Below are positions 1 to 8,040 of a stretch of 64,000 nt of DNA, piece after piece; position 1 is the first letter of the stretch, and every line of letters starts with the position of its first letter. This DNA is from Paramicrobacterium humi. GTDB taxonomy: Bacteria > Actinomycetota > Actinomycetes > Actinomycetales > Microbacteriaceae. Below the pieces are notes generated by a model, which saw only the letters and a list, made by a program, of their open reading frames with translations, was not told the DNA's origin and searched no databases. The stretch covers positions 310,001 to 374,000 of the forward strand of contig NZ_FNRY01000001.1 in NCBI RefSeq assembly GCF_900105715.1, written 5' to 3'. The position numbers and the translations under genes are program-made.

Positions 1-284
1 TGGACGTTCGCGTACTCGGCGCCGAAGAGCTTCTTCGCGCGCTCGATGGCGAGCGACTCGGCGATGTCGACGTACTCGCAGCCGCCGTAGTAGCGGCGCC
101 CCGGGTAGCCCTCGGCGTACTTGTTCGTGAGCACGGAACCCTGCGACTGCAGCACCGAGACGGGAACGAAGTTCTCGCTCGCGATCATCTCGAGGTAGTC
201 GCGCTGCCGGCCGAGCTCCTTCTCGAGGACCTCGGCGATCTCAGGGTCGACCTCCGCGAGCGGGGCGTTGAACGTGTCGGTCAT
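1..284 (-). CDS. glyA: Serine hydroxymethyltransferase, N-terminal part (gene cut by window edge)
   Basis: Cytosolic PLP enzyme that interconverts serine + tetrahydrofolate with glycine + 5,10-methylene-THF, the main entry of one-carbon units into purine and thymidylate synthesis. Only the first 94 codons are in the window. The minus strand reads [20 protein letters not shown], then EMIASENF and [19 protein letters not shown], which are hallmark N-terminal SHMT segments. The ATG at 282-284 has a well-placed AGGAG Shine-Dalgarno. The gene sits behind a ZTP riboswitch, so its expression should follow the state of the purine/folate pathway. Identification is secure; only completeness cannot be judged. 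Confidence 0.96.
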   Translation of the reverse strand, partial: MTDTFNAPLAEVDPEIAEVLEKELGRQRDYLEMIASENFVPVSVLQSQGSVLTNKYAEGYPGRRYYGGCEYVDIAESLAIERAKKLFGAEYANV

Positions 285-325
285 GGGTGCTCCTTCGTGA
301 CGGGCGGACTGGATCGTAACCGTTT

Positions 326-419
326 CGGCCCAGGCGTGCGGCCGAATCCGCCTCAAGAACGAGGATGCACTGTCGCTCCCCGATGGTGGCCCATCTCATA
401 CGCCAGTCGCGACGGGTCA
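326..419 (-). ncRNA. ZTP (pfl) riboswitch controlling glyA
   Basis: The minus-strand leader of glyA carries the conserved blocks of the ZTP/ZMP-sensing pfl RNA in order: CCCGUCGCGACUGGCG (about 416-401), GGGCCACC and CGGGGAGCG (about 392-374), a variable hairpin, and CCGCACGCCUGGGCC (about 342-328), whose GCCUGGGC forms the ligand-site/pseudoknot strand. The 3' block is about 45 nt before the glyA start, so gene activation could act on termination or on access to the ribosome binding site. ZTP riboswitches are known to control glyA, folD and purH in bacteria; ZMP accumulates when 10-formyl-THF is short. Recognised by motif match, not by a covariance search. Confidence 0.85.
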
Positions 420-455
420 AGCATAACAGCGGATGCCGTCGGCGACCGTCGCAAT

Positions 456-617
456 TCAGTCCTCGCTTCGCGGGCTCTCCGTCCGCTCTTCCACCGGCGC
501 TTCCTCGGGCGGCAGCGCTCCGCCCTCGCCTTCCCAGCGGTCGATCTGCTTGGCGGGGACATGCCTGCGCTTCGGCCGCGTGAACGCCGCCTTCAGCCTC
601 TCCGTGAACGTGCCCAT
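456..617 (-). CDS. Small hypothetical protein, 53 residues
   Basis: A short frame running from ATG at 617 to TGA at 456, co-directional with mgtE upstream and glyA downstream. It encodes a basic N-terminal half (MGTFTERLKAAFTRPKRR, with the motif HVPAKQIDRWEGEGG) and an acidic tail rich in Glu/Pro. A GGTGAGG stretch lies just before the ATG. It lies 39 nt downstream of mgtE and ends about 35 nt before the ZTP riboswitch, so it is probably the last cistron of the mgtE transcript. I do not recognise the family. The coherent composition and start signal argue for a real gene, but the length makes this uncertain. Confidence 0.5.
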   Translation of the reverse strand: MGTFTERLKAAFTRPKRRHVPAKQIDRWEGEGGALPPEEAPVEERTESPRSED

Positions 618-656
618 GGCCTCACCATAGCCATTTGGCGCAGGAAAGCCAGCCGC

Positions 657-2000
657 TCAGATTCCCAGCACGGCCTTCGCTATCGAGAAGTAGATGAGCA
701 GTCCCGTCGCATCGCAGAACGTCGTGATGAACGGCGTCGAGAAGACGGCCGGGTCGACCTTGATCTTCTTCGCGATGAGCGGCATCGACCCGCCGACTGT
801 CGCCGCCATAGCGCAGATGCACAACAGCGTCGTGCCGATGACGATTCCGAGGGACAGATCGTAGACGACTGACGCGAGTGCGAAGCCGAGCGTACCGAGC
901 AGCAGGCCAAGCAGGATGCCGACGCGCACCTCGCGCAGCATCACCTTCGCGATGTCGCGCGTGCGCACGTCGCCCACGGCGAGCGCACGCGTGATCGTCG
1001 TCGCCGCCTGCGATCCGGTGTTGCCGCCGGTTCCCGTGAGCAGCGGGATGAAGAGGGCGAGCGCGACCATATCGCCGAGAGTCGCCTCGAACACTTCAAG
1101 CACTTGCACGGTCAGGAGCGCGGAGACGGCGAGCACGAGCAGCCACACGACGCGAGAGCGCGCGATGCGCAGGATCGACGTCGACAGGTAGGGCCGCCGC
1201 AGCGGCTCGCTGCCTCCCGCGCGAGCGACGTCCTCCGCCTCGGCCTCGCGCAGGATGCGGCTCGCGTCGTCGGCGGCGAGGATTCCGACGAGGCGCGTCT
1301 CGCGGTCGACGACAGGCAGTGCGAGAAGTCCCTGTTGGCTGCACAACCGAGCCGCATCCTCCGCGTCCTCACTCGCCGTCACCGAGATGACGGGGCGCAT
1401 GATGTCGCCGATGAGCGTGTCGCCGTCGTTCGCAAGCAGCTCCCTGAGGCTCACGATGCCGACGAGGCGCCGCTCGCCGTCCGTGACGGGTACGGCGTAG
1501 ATCGTGTCGGCGCGATCGACGTCGGCGAGCACGCTCTCAAGCGCGGCGGCGACCCGCCACTCCGGATGCGCGAGCGTGAACTCCGGACTCATGCGGCGGC
1601 CGACCGAGCGGCTCGGGTAGCCGAGCATGATCGTGGTGACCCCGCGCTCGCTCTCGTCGAGCCCCGACAGCAGCCGCTGCGCGACAGTCGCGGGCACTTC
1701 GTCGAGGAGCGTCACGCGATCATCGGGCGGCAGCTCGGCGAACAGCGCAGTGACGTCGGCGTCCTGCAGCCCCCGAATGAGCTCGCCCTTCGTCGCGGTC
1801 CCGAGCTTCTCGAATACGTCGACGGCGCGTGCCTTCGGCAGAAGCCGGAACACCACGGCGGCGCGACGGCGCGGACTGTGCTCGATCCGGTGCACGATCT
1901 CGCGCGTTCCGAGCTCGCGGAGAAGCCGGGCGACATCGGACAGCCGGTCCTCGGCGATCGCCTCATCGATGCGGGTCTGGGTCTCAGTCGGCTCGCTCAC
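657..2000 (-). CDS. mgtE: Magnesium transporter MgtE
   Basis: Gated Mg2+ channel/transporter of the inner membrane. The 447 residues show the family layout: an N-terminal alpha-helical MgtE_N superhelix (about 1-120, repeated LLPPD/DEV-type segments), a tandem CBS pair (about 130-250, e.g. AVPVTDGERRLVGIVSL and LPVVDRETRLVGIL) that senses cytosolic Mg2+, and a five-helix membrane domain (about 285-447) with the signature GTGGNTGSQA and the C-terminal FITTFCDATGLLIYF containing the pore Asp. I prefer the GTG at 2000, which has GGGGGAGG seven bases upstream; a GTG at 2027 would add nine unlikely residues. No M-box-like leader is evident. Length matches the family (about 450). Confidence 0.95.
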   Translation of the reverse strand: MSEPTETQTRIDEAIAEDRLSDVARLLRELGTREIVHRIEHSPRRRAAVVFRLLPKARAVDVFEKLGTATKGELIRGLQDADVTALFAELPPDDRVTLLDEVPATVAQRLLSGLDESERGVTTIMLGYPSRSVGRRMSPEFTLAHPEWRVAAALESVLADVDRADTIYAVPVTDGERRLVGIVSLRELLANDGDTLIGDIMRPVISVTASEDAEDAARLCSQQGLLALPVVDRETRLVGILAADDASRILREAEAEDVARAGGSEPLRRPYLSTSILRIARSRVVWLLVLAVSALLTVQVLEVFEATLGDMVALALFIPLLTGTGGNTGSQAATTITRALAVGDVRTRDIAKVMLREVRVGILLGLLLGTLGFALASVVYDLSLGIVIGTTLLCICAMAATVGGSMPLIAKKIKVDPAVFSTPFITTFCDATGLLIYFSIAKAVLGI

Positions 2001-2045
2001 TCGGCACCTCCCCCGCAAGGCTTGCACACCGCGCGGAGAAAGCGC

Positions 2046-3032
2046 TCACATCCAGTCGAGGCGCTGCCCGTGCGGCGCGGCGAACGCGACGGGTCGCGCG
2101 TCGAACGAGACGATGAACCGATTCTCATCGGCGCGGACGCCGCCTGGGACCTGCGCATCGATGCGCGGGAAGACACCGCGACCCTCGTAGGAGATCCAGC
2201 GGGCGGGCAGCGACCTCATCTGATCGAAGAAGCGATCTCGGCCAGCAGCGTCGAGGTAGGCGAGCACGGCCGTGTGCTGCACGACGGGCGTCACCCCGCT
2301 CGGCACGGCGGCCACGAGATCCCCGATGCGCTCGTTGAGGTCGCCCTCGATGAGCGCGGGCGGAGTCGTGCGGGCGATGCCGATGGCGGCATCCAACCGT
2401 TCCTCACGCTCGCGCTGCCCCGGCCAGACCAGTGCCCGCAGCCAGCGGGCGTCCTCGGGCCGGGACACGTCGAGAGGGTGCAGGTCGACACCCGTGCGCG
2501 ACACGATGCGCGGCATCCGCGTCGGGAACGGCACGGCTCCCGTCGTCTCGCAGCGGGTGACGACGGCGGAGCGGCCGTCGTCGGGATCGAGGCGGTGCGC
2601 GTCGTCGTACGTGTGGCTGTAGCGGTCGGGGAACAGGCACAATCCGCCCGAGGCGCCGACCTCGATGAGCGCGACGGGGCCGTCGATCTGCGCGAGGAGG
2701 GTGAGCAGAACGCCCGTGCGGTTCGGCTCGTTCGTCTGCGTGCGGTGCTCGAGCGCGACCGCTCGCACGCGGGGCCACGCGTCGACGAGCCACGCCGTGA
2801 AGTCGGCGGGCGCATGCTCGGGCGCATCCAGATAGCGCGCGGAGGCGAGAACGAGGTTGGGCTGCTGCTTCGCCGGCGGGAGTTCGGCGATGCGCGCGCA
2901 GAGTTCCTCGTCGACGGCGATCGCCTCGCACACGGCCTCGTAGAACGCGGAGTTCCCGTGCGCCTCCGAGCGGGCGAAGCGCGCGTAGCGGTCGGAGACC
3001 GCGAGCAGGTTGTCGTCGTCGAGGGGCTGCAC
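2046..3032 (-). CDS. DUF2332 family protein
   Basis: A 328-residue protein matching the DUF2332 family by its pattern: a helical N-terminus (YARFARSEAHGNSAFYEAVC), the block ALIEVGASGGLCLFPDRYS, and a C-terminal GDLNERIGDLVAAVPSG segment followed by VVQHTAVLAYLD. The glycine-rich ALIEVGASGGL resembles a Rossmann/SAM-binding loop, which is inference; the biochemical function of the family is unknown. A GTG at 3032 begins one base after the stop of the pentapeptide gene, so the two are translationally coupled. Extending upstream to an ATG at 3152 would run through that gene and is rejected. It shares the transcript of the upstream pentapeptide protein and reads toward mgtE. Confidence 0.8.
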   Translation of the reverse strand: MQPLDDDNLLAVSDRYARFARSEAHGNSAFYEAVCEAIAVDEELCARIAELPPAKQQPNLVLASARYLDAPEHAPADFTAWLVDAWPRVRAVALEHRTQTNEPNRTGVLLTLLAQIDGPVALIEVGASGGLCLFPDRYSHTYDDAHRLDPDDGRSAVVTRCETTGAVPFPTRMPRIVSRTGVDLHPLDVSRPEDARWLRALVWPGQREREERLDAAIGIARTTPPALIEGDLNERIGDLVAAVPSGVTPVVQHTAVLAYLDAAGRDRFFDQMRSLPARWISYEGRGVFPRIDAQVPGGVRADENRFIVSFDARPVAFAAPHGQRLDWM

Positions 3033-3033
3033 C

Positions 3034-3681
3034 TCAGGCCACCGTGATTCCGAGATGCCCGGCGAGCAGCGGCGCGAGGCGCAGCAGCTGATCCTCGTCG
3101 ACGATGGCTCCGGCCAGTCCCCCGATGCCCGTGATGCGCGTGAGTTCGACACCGCGAAGGTCGACGTCGCGCAAGGTCGCGCCCGTGACGTCGAGAGTGT
3201 CGATGCGGCAGCCTGCGAGCGAAACGCGCGTCGCCCGCGCCTGCCCGAGATCGAGCTCGTCGATGCGGCAGTCCTCGAAGACGACGTCGATGAGCGCGCT
3301 GCCGCGCAGGTTGACGTAGCCGAGCTTGCAGTCGCTGACGAGCACCCGGTCCCACCGGCCGTCGTAGAGCTCGGCCGAGCCGATGCGGGAATGGGTCAGC
3401 TCGACGTCGCGCAACGTGCCGGACGGCGCGGACAGCACGGCGCCGTCCGCGTTCGCGATCGTGCACTCGAGAAGTCGCGCGCCGCGGGCCTTGAGGCCCT
3501 CGATGGCTGCCGAATCGATCGCGCACTCGAGGAACTCGACGTCGGGAAGCGTGCGGCCGGCGAGATCGGCGCGGGCGATCCGCTCGCCCTCGCGGCGGTC
3601 CCCCGGCAGGAAGTCGTCGAGGTCGGCGTCGACCAGCCCGGACAGTGTCACGGGATCAAGGCGGGGTGCGCGGTTGGCCAT
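3034..3681 (-). CDS. Pentapeptide-repeat protein
   Basis: A 215-residue cytosolic protein with degenerate A(D/N)LXX-type five-residue periodicity across about 35-190 (e.g. RADLAGRTLPDVEFLEC, SALIDVVFEDCRIDELDL, GATLRDVDLRGVEL), predicting a right-handed quadrilateral beta-helix. Such proteins can mimic DNA (Qnr/MfpA) or act as scaffolds; nothing here identifies the partner, so fluoroquinolone protection is not claimed. The ATG at 3681 follows a -10-like TAGCGT (3693-3688) by exactly six bases, the pattern of a leaderless transcript. It is coupled to the DUF2332 gene downstream and divergent from the GH20 gene. Confidence 0.85.
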   Translation of the reverse strand: MANRAPRLDPVTLSGLVDADLDDFLPGDRREGERIARADLAGRTLPDVEFLECAIDSAAIEGLKARGARLLECTIANADGAVLSAPSGTLRDVELTHSRIGSAELYDGRWDRVLVSDCKLGYVNLRGSALIDVVFEDCRIDELDLGQARATRVSLAGCRIDTLDVTGATLRDVDLRGVELTRITGIGGLAGAIVDEDQLLRLAPLLAGHLGITVA

Positions 3682-3764
3682 GGCCCCACGCTACTGCGTG
3701 CTCCCGGCATCCGGTCTGCCCTCCCCTAGACTCTCGCTCGAACGTCAGCGTCGATTGGAGCCGT

Positions 3765-5213
3765 GTGATCCCCGTCCTCATTCCCCGTCCGCGTGTCGTC
3801 GAGGAGCAGGGCGGTGACCTCTTCCTGCTGCGTCGCGAGACGCGCATCGTCACGCGGCGGCCGAAGCTCGGCGAGTACCTCGCGGGGCTGCTGCGCCCGG
3901 CCACCGGCTTCGCGCTCCCCGTCACGGCCGGCGAGCGGAGCGAGGGGGACATCGTTCTCGCCGGCGGCGGCGCTGCGGGCGACGCGTCCGAGGCCTACGC
4001 GCTGAGCGCCGACGCGGCTGCGGTCACGATCACGGCGGAGCATGATGCGGGGCTGTTCGCGGGCATCCAGACGCTGCGCCAGCTCCTGCCCGCCGAGATC
4101 GAGCGGGACACCGTTCAGGATGCCGCGTGGGCGGTGCCCGCCGTTACTGTCGAGGACGCTCCGCGCTTCTCCTACCGCGGCGTCATGCTCGACATCGCGC
4201 GCCACTTCTTCGACGCCGACCAGATCATCCGGCTCATCGACCAGCTCGCGGCCGTGAAGATCAACCACCTGCACCTGCACCTGACCGACGACCAGGGCTG
4301 GCGGCTCGAGATCCCGGGCTGGCCCGAGCTCACACGCTCCGGCGCGGCGAGCGCGGTCGGCGGCGGGCCGGGCGGCTTCCTCACCACGGCCGACTTCGAG
4401 CGCGTCGTGCGGCATGCGGCATCCCGATTCGTCACGATCGTGCCCGAGGTCGACATGCCGGGGCACACGAACGCCGCGATCGTGGCGTACCCGGAGCTCG
4501 CGCCCGAGGGATACGCGATCGCCCCGTTCACGGGCATGGACGTGGGCTTCTCGTCCCTCAGCATCGAGGCGGAGGTCACCTATCGCTTCATCGACGAGGT
4601 CGTCGGGCACATCGCCTCCCTCACTCCCGGGCCGTACGTCCACCTCGGCGGCGACGAGTCGTTCGCGACGAAGGACGAGGACTTCTGCCGGTTCATCGAA
4701 CGCGCGACGGCGATCATCGCCGCTCACGGGAAGACCCCGATCGGCTGGCACGAGATCGGGCTGTGCCGGGGTCTCCCCGCCGGCACGATCGGTCAGTACT
4801 GGAGCTACCGCGTGCCGCAGGACGACGCCGGCGAGCGCGCGCGATCGATCGTCGAGCAGGGCGGTTCGCTCATCCTCTCCCCCGCCGACGCCGTCTACCT
4901 CGACATCAAGCCCGAGGCGGGGTATCCCCTCGGCCTCGAGTGGACGGGAGCGCCGACGCCGCTCGCGCAGGTCGTCGACTGGGACCCGGCCACACTCGTG
5001 CCGGACGTCGGCGAAGAGCACATCCTCGGCATCGAGGCGCCCGTGTGGACGGAGACGATCGAAACGAGCGCAGACCTCGAGGCCATGGTCTTCCCGCGGG
5101 TCCTCGGCGTCGCCGACATGGCCTGGGCGGATGCCGCGACAGACGTGCCGCGTCGGGTCGCGGCGCTGCTGCCGCGGCTTGATGCCGCCGGCATCCGCTT
5201 CGGCCCCGCCTGA
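3765..5213 (+). CDS. Beta-N-acetylhexosaminidase, glycoside hydrolase family 20
   Basis: Hydrolyses terminal beta-linked GlcNAc/GalNAc from oligosaccharides. The 482 residues contain an N-terminal GH20b domain (about 1-130), then the TIM barrel beginning FSYRGVMLDIARHFF, the substrate-binding HLHLTDDQGWRLEI (about 165-178) and the catalytic pair in HLGGDE (Asp-Glu about 296-297). The GTG at 3765 is preceded by TTGGAG; a longer frame from 3645 has no start signal. No signal peptide is visible, so it should act in the cytoplasm on imported chito- or glycan-oligosaccharides. It lies 84 bp upstream of the amino-sugar operon on the same strand and most likely supplies that pathway. Confidence 0.93.
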   Translation: MIPVLIPRPRVVEEQGGDLFLLRRETRIVTRRPKLGEYLAGLLRPATGFALPVTAGERSEGDIVLAGGGAAGDASEAYALSADAAAVTITAEHDAGLFAGIQTLRQLLPAEIERDTVQDAAWAVPAVTVEDAPRFSYRGVMLDIARHFFDADQIIRLIDQLAAVKINHLHLHLTDDQGWRLEIPGWPELTRSGAASAVGGGPGGFLTTADFERVVRHAASRFVTIVPEVDMPGHTNAAIVAYPELAPEGYAIAPFTGMDVGFSSLSIEAEVTYRFIDEVVGHIASLTPGPYVHLGGDESFATKDEDFCRFIERATAIIAAHGKTPIGWHEIGLCRGLPAGTIGQYWSYRVPQDDAGERARSIVEQGGSLILSPADAVYLDIKPEAGYPLGLEWTGAPTPLAQVVDWDPATLVPDVGEEHILGIEAPVWTETIETSADLEAMVFPRVLGVADMAWADAATDVPRRVAALLPRLDAAGIRFGPA

Positions 5214-5226
5214 GCTCGCTCATGGG

Positions 5227-5287
5227 CACTTCGTGAGCTTTTGTGATTGAAGTATGCGTGCAATAATCAACTTCACGCACTTCTGAG
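5227..5287 (+). promoter_or_regulatory. Promoter and putative operator of the amino-sugar operon
   Basis: A sharp AT-rich interval between the GH20 stop and the SIS gene. It holds a -35-like TTGTGA (5241-5246) and -10-like TAATCA (5264-5269) with 17 bp between them. A direct repeat GCACTTC flanks the promoter (about 5227-5233 and 5278-5284), and a six-base inverted repeat TGAAGT/ACTTCA (5248-5253, 5270-5275) brackets the -10. These are plausible binding sites for the DeoR-family repressor encoded in the same operon, but that link is inferred from position only. Confidence 0.5.
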
Positions 5288-5297
5288 AGGAACTTCG

Positions 5298-6185
5298 ATG
5301 TCACAGCCCGGCGCCTACATGGCCACAGAACTCGCCAGCCAGCCCGATGTGTGGTCGCGCGCGATCGCACAGGGCGACGAAGGAAAGCTGCCTCCCGCCG
5401 GCGCGCGCATCGCCGTCGTCGGCTGCGGAACGTCCTGGTTCATGGCGCAGTCGTACGCCGCGCTGCGGGAGAGCGCGGGGCTCGGCATCACCGACGCCTT
5501 CGCCGCGAGCGAGGCCTTCATCGATCGCGACTACGACGCCGTCGTCGCCCTCACCCGCTCGGGCACCACGACGGAGGTCCTCGAGCTCCTCGAGCATCTC
5601 GGCGGCTCGACGCGCACGGTCGCCGTGATCGGCGACACCGCGACGCCCATCGTCGACATGGTCGACCAAGTCATCGCGTTCCCCTACGCTGACGAGACCT
5701 CGGTCGTGCAGACCCGCTTCGCGACGACGGCGCTCACGTTCTTCCGGCATTCAACCGGCGCCGACGTGAGCCAGCAGATCGCCGACGCGCACGCCGTGCT
5801 CGCGGAAGAACTGCCGGCTGAGCTCGTGCAGGCGGAGCAGTTCTCGTTCCTCGGCCGCGGCTGGACGACGGGACTCGCGCACGAGGCCGCCCTCAAGATG
5901 CGCGAGGCCTCGCAGTCGTGGACGGAGTCGTACTCCGCGATGGAGTACCGGCACGGCCCCATCGCGATCGCCGCGCCCGGCCGAGTGACGTGGATGTTCG
6001 GCGAGGCGCCCGAGGGGCTCGCCGGCCAGGTCGGCGCGGCGGGAGCGCACTTCGAGAACGCGAAAATCGATCCGCTCGCGGACCTCGTGCGGGCTCAGCG
6101 CGTCGCCCTGCAGCGCGCCCTCGACGCGGGCCTCGACCCCGACACGCCGCGCAACCTGACGCGCTCGGTCATCCTCGACGCATGA
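5298..6185 (+). CDS. SIS-domain sugar-phosphate isomerase/deaminase (AgaS/GlmS-isomerase-like)
   Basis: Tandem SIS domains of the kind that isomerise or deaminate phosphorylated amino sugars. Of 295 residues, the first SIS domain (about 30-150) has AVVGCGTSWFMAQSYAAL and LTRSGTTTEVLELLEHL (phosphosugar-binding Ser/Thr loop), and the second has FLGRGWTTGLAHEAALKMRE and MEYRHGPIAI. There is no glutamine amidotransferase domain, so it is not a glucosamine-6-P synthase. In this operon (deacetylase, kinases, aldolase) the best role is galactosamine-6-P deaminase/isomerase giving tagatose-6-P; glucosamine-6-P is the alternative. The ATG at 5298 has GAGAGGAAC upstream. It is the first gene of a six-gene ATGA-overlapped operon. 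Confidence 0.85.
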   Translation: MSQPGAYMATELASQPDVWSRAIAQGDEGKLPPAGARIAVVGCGTSWFMAQSYAALRESAGLGITDAFAASEAFIDRDYDAVVALTRSGTTTEVLELLEHLGGSTRTVAVIGDTATPIVDMVDQVIAFPYADETSVVQTRFATTALTFFRHSTGADVSQQIADAHAVLAEELPAELVQAEQFSFLGRGWTTGLAHEAALKMREASQSWTESYSAMEYRHGPIAIAAPGRVTWMFGEAPEGLAGQVGAAGAHFENAKIDPLADLVRAQRVALQRALDAGLDPDTPRNLTRSVILDA

Positions 6186-7117
6186 GCCCGCTGCTGGGCG
6201 CCGGCGCACCCGTGCTCGCGTTCGACGTGGGTGGTACCGACATGAAGTCGGCGCTCGTCGACGCCGACGGCGCGCTGCTCGGAGTGCGGCGCACGCCGAC
6301 GCCCGTGCAGCCCGAGCACACCGAGCGGGCGGTGCTCCCGCTGCTCGGCGAGCTCGCGCGCGAGCTGCGGGCGCAGCATCCGCTCGTCGTTCCCGAGGCC
6401 ATCGGGCTCGTCGCCCCCGGCGTCGTCGACGACGAGACGGGCATCGGCCTGTTCTCGGAGAACCTCAATTGGCGCGACGTGCCGTTCCGGCGTCTCGCCG
6501 CCGAGCAGTTCGGGCTGCCGGCCTCGTTCACGCACGACGTGCGCGCGGCCGGCGAAGCCGAATACCGCCTCGGTCCGTCGTCGCGGTTCCGCGACGTGCT
6601 CGTCGTCACGATCGGCACGGGAATCGCCGCCGCCGTCTTCATCGACGGAGAGCCGTATGCCGCGGGCGGCTACGCGGGCGAGCTCGGCCACTCCGTCATC
6701 ACGCCCGACGGCGAATCGTGCGCGTGCGGCGGTCGCGGCTGCCTCGAGGCCATCGCCTCGGCGGGCGCGATCACGCGGCGTTACAACCGTGTAGCGGGCG
6801 CCGGCGTCACGGGCGCCAAGGACGTGCTCGCCCGCGCGCAATCGGGCGATGCGGATGCCGCTGCCGTCTGGTCGAGCGCCCTCGACGCCCTCGCCCTCGG
6901 GCTCTCGCACGCGGTCGCGCTTCTGGCGCCCGAGGCGATCGTGCTCGGCGGCGGTCTCGCGCAGGCCGGCGACGCGCTGTTCGTGCCGCTCGCGGAACGG
7001 CTCGAGCGCTTCCTCACCTTCCACCGCCGGCCGCAGCTCATGCACGCGAGCATCGGCGAGAACGCCGGGCTCGTGGGCGCGGCCATGCGGGCACGGGCCG
7101 TCCTGGAGCACGCATGA
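6182..7117 (+). CDS. ROK-family sugar kinase (N-acetylhexosamine kinase candidate)
   Basis: ATP-dependent sugar kinase of 311 residues. It has the N-terminal phosphate loop FDVGGTDMKSALVD, the ROK motif AGGYAGELGHSVI, the zinc-binding CACGGRGCLEAIAS, and a C-terminal adenosine loop AIVLGGGLAQAGDALF. There is no N-terminal helix-turn-helix, so it is a kinase rather than a ROK repressor. It starts with an ATGA overlap on the SIS gene and ends with the same overlap into the PfkB gene. In context it should phosphorylate intracellular GlcNAc or GalNAc released by the GH20 enzyme, which would make a PTS unnecessary. Substrate specificity is inference. Confidence 0.88.
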   Translation: MSPLLGAGAPVLAFDVGGTDMKSALVDADGALLGVRRTPTPVQPEHTERAVLPLLGELARELRAQHPLVVPEAIGLVAPGVVDDETGIGLFSENLNWRDVPFRRLAAEQFGLPASFTHDVRAAGEAEYRLGPSSRFRDVLVVTIGTGIAAAVFIDGEPYAAGGYAGELGHSVITPDGESCACGGRGCLEAIASAGAITRRYNRVAGAGVTGAKDVLARAQSGDADAAAVWSSALDALALGLSHAVALLAPEAIVLGGGLAQAGDALFVPLAERLERFLTFHRRPQLMHASIGENAGLVGAAMRARAVLEHA

Positions 7118-8040
7118 TCATCACCGTCACCCCGAACCCCGCCCTCGACGCCACGATCACGCTCGATCACGTCACACCGGGTGGCACCCATCGGGTGGCG
7201 CCCGCGGTGCTGCGCGCGGGCGGGAAGGGCATAAACGTCGCTCGCGTGCTCGCCGAGCAGGGCGAGCAGGTGACGGCGATCGCGCCCGTGAGCGCGAGCG
7301 AAGTCGCGTTCGCCGACGACCTTGCGAGCGTGCCGCACTCGTTCGTCGGCACTCCCGAGCGCGTGCGCCGGTCGACGGCGTTCGTCGAGACCGGCACGGG
7401 AACGACGACGATCTTCAACGAGTCCGGAACGCCGCAGCCGCAGACGGTGTGGATCGAGCTCGGCGACGTCGTGAGCTCCCGGCTGCCCGAGGCACGGTGC
7501 CTTGTCGTGTCGGGCAGCTGCCCGCCCGAGGCGCCGGCCTCGCTCACCGCGAGTCTCACCGCCCTCGCGCGCAACGCGGGAATCCCGAGCATCGCCGATG
7601 CGACCGGCGAACAGCTGCTCGGCGCCGCACGAGCGGGAGCGAGCGTGCTCAAGCCCAATCGCGCGGAGCTCGCCGACACCACGGGCGAGAACGACCCGGT
7701 CGCGGGAGCCCGCGCGCTGCAGGCCCTCGGCGCGGGGACCGTCGTCGTCTCGCTCGGCGAGGACGGCATGATCGCCGTGCCCAGAGACCCGGATGCCGCC
7801 GTGCTGAGCGGCCGACTCGGCCGCGTGCTGCGCGGCAACCCCACGGGCGCGGGCGATGCGGCGGTCGCCGCCCTCGCCGCCTGCCTCGCCCGCGATCCGA
7901 ACGCGGCGCTCGAGCCGCTGCTGCGCCGGGCGGTGGCCTGGTCAGCGGCGGCCGTGCTCATGCCGCTCGCGGGCAGCATCCATTCCTCTCATCCCGATCT
8001 CGCCGCCGAGGTCGCCGTCGAACCGCTGGAGTCCCGATGA
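7114..8040 (+). CDS. PfkB-family 1-phosphofructokinase / tagatose-6-phosphate kinase
   Basis: Ribokinase-fold kinase of 308 residues. The N-terminus MIITVTPNPALDATI and AGGKGINVARVLAEQGE are typical of the FruK/LacC/PfkB branch; SVLKPNRAELADTTGEND and the C-terminal catalytic GNPTGAGDAA (Asp as base) are complete. Family members phosphorylate fructose-1-P or tagatose-6-P. Because the next gene is a class II ketose-bisphosphate aldolase and the first is a sugar-phosphate isomerase, tagatose-6-P to tagatose-1,6-bisphosphate is the likeliest reaction, with fructose-6-P/fructose-1-P as the alternative. It overlaps both neighbours by four bases. Confidence 0.88.
   Translation: MIITVTPNPALDATITLDHVTPGGTHRVAPAVLRAGGKGINVARVLAEQGEQVTAIAPVSASEVAFADDLASVPHSFVGTPERVRRSTAFVETGTGTTTIFNESGTPQPQTVWIELGDVVSSRLPEARCLVVSGSCPPEAPASLTASLTALARNAGIPSIADATGEQLLGAARAGASVLKPNRAELADTTGENDPVAGARALQALGAGTVVVSLGEDGMIAVPRDPDAAVLSGRLGRVLRGNPTGAGDAAVAALAACLARDPNAALEPLLRRAVAWSAAAVLMPLAGSIHSSHPDLAAEVAVEPLESR

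Noticed and set aside
2001-2027. Longer MgtE N-terminus from a GTG at 2027
   Set aside because: The GTG at 2000 has a near-perfect GGGGGAGG at the right distance, and the extra nine residues do not resemble MgtE.
1104-3047. Very long open frame on the plus strand opposite mgtE and the DUF2332 gene
   Set aside because: Arg/Asp/Val-rich composition without motifs; it is the antisense frame expected in GC-saturated DNA. The same applies to plus-strand frames at 13773-15473, 15745-17532 and 58083-60770, and to antisense frames over the amino-sugar operon.
3034-3681. Qnr/MfpA-type quinolone resistance for the pentapeptide protein
   Set aside because: The repeats are degenerate and nothing gyrase-specific can be seen; the family is too diverse for that call.
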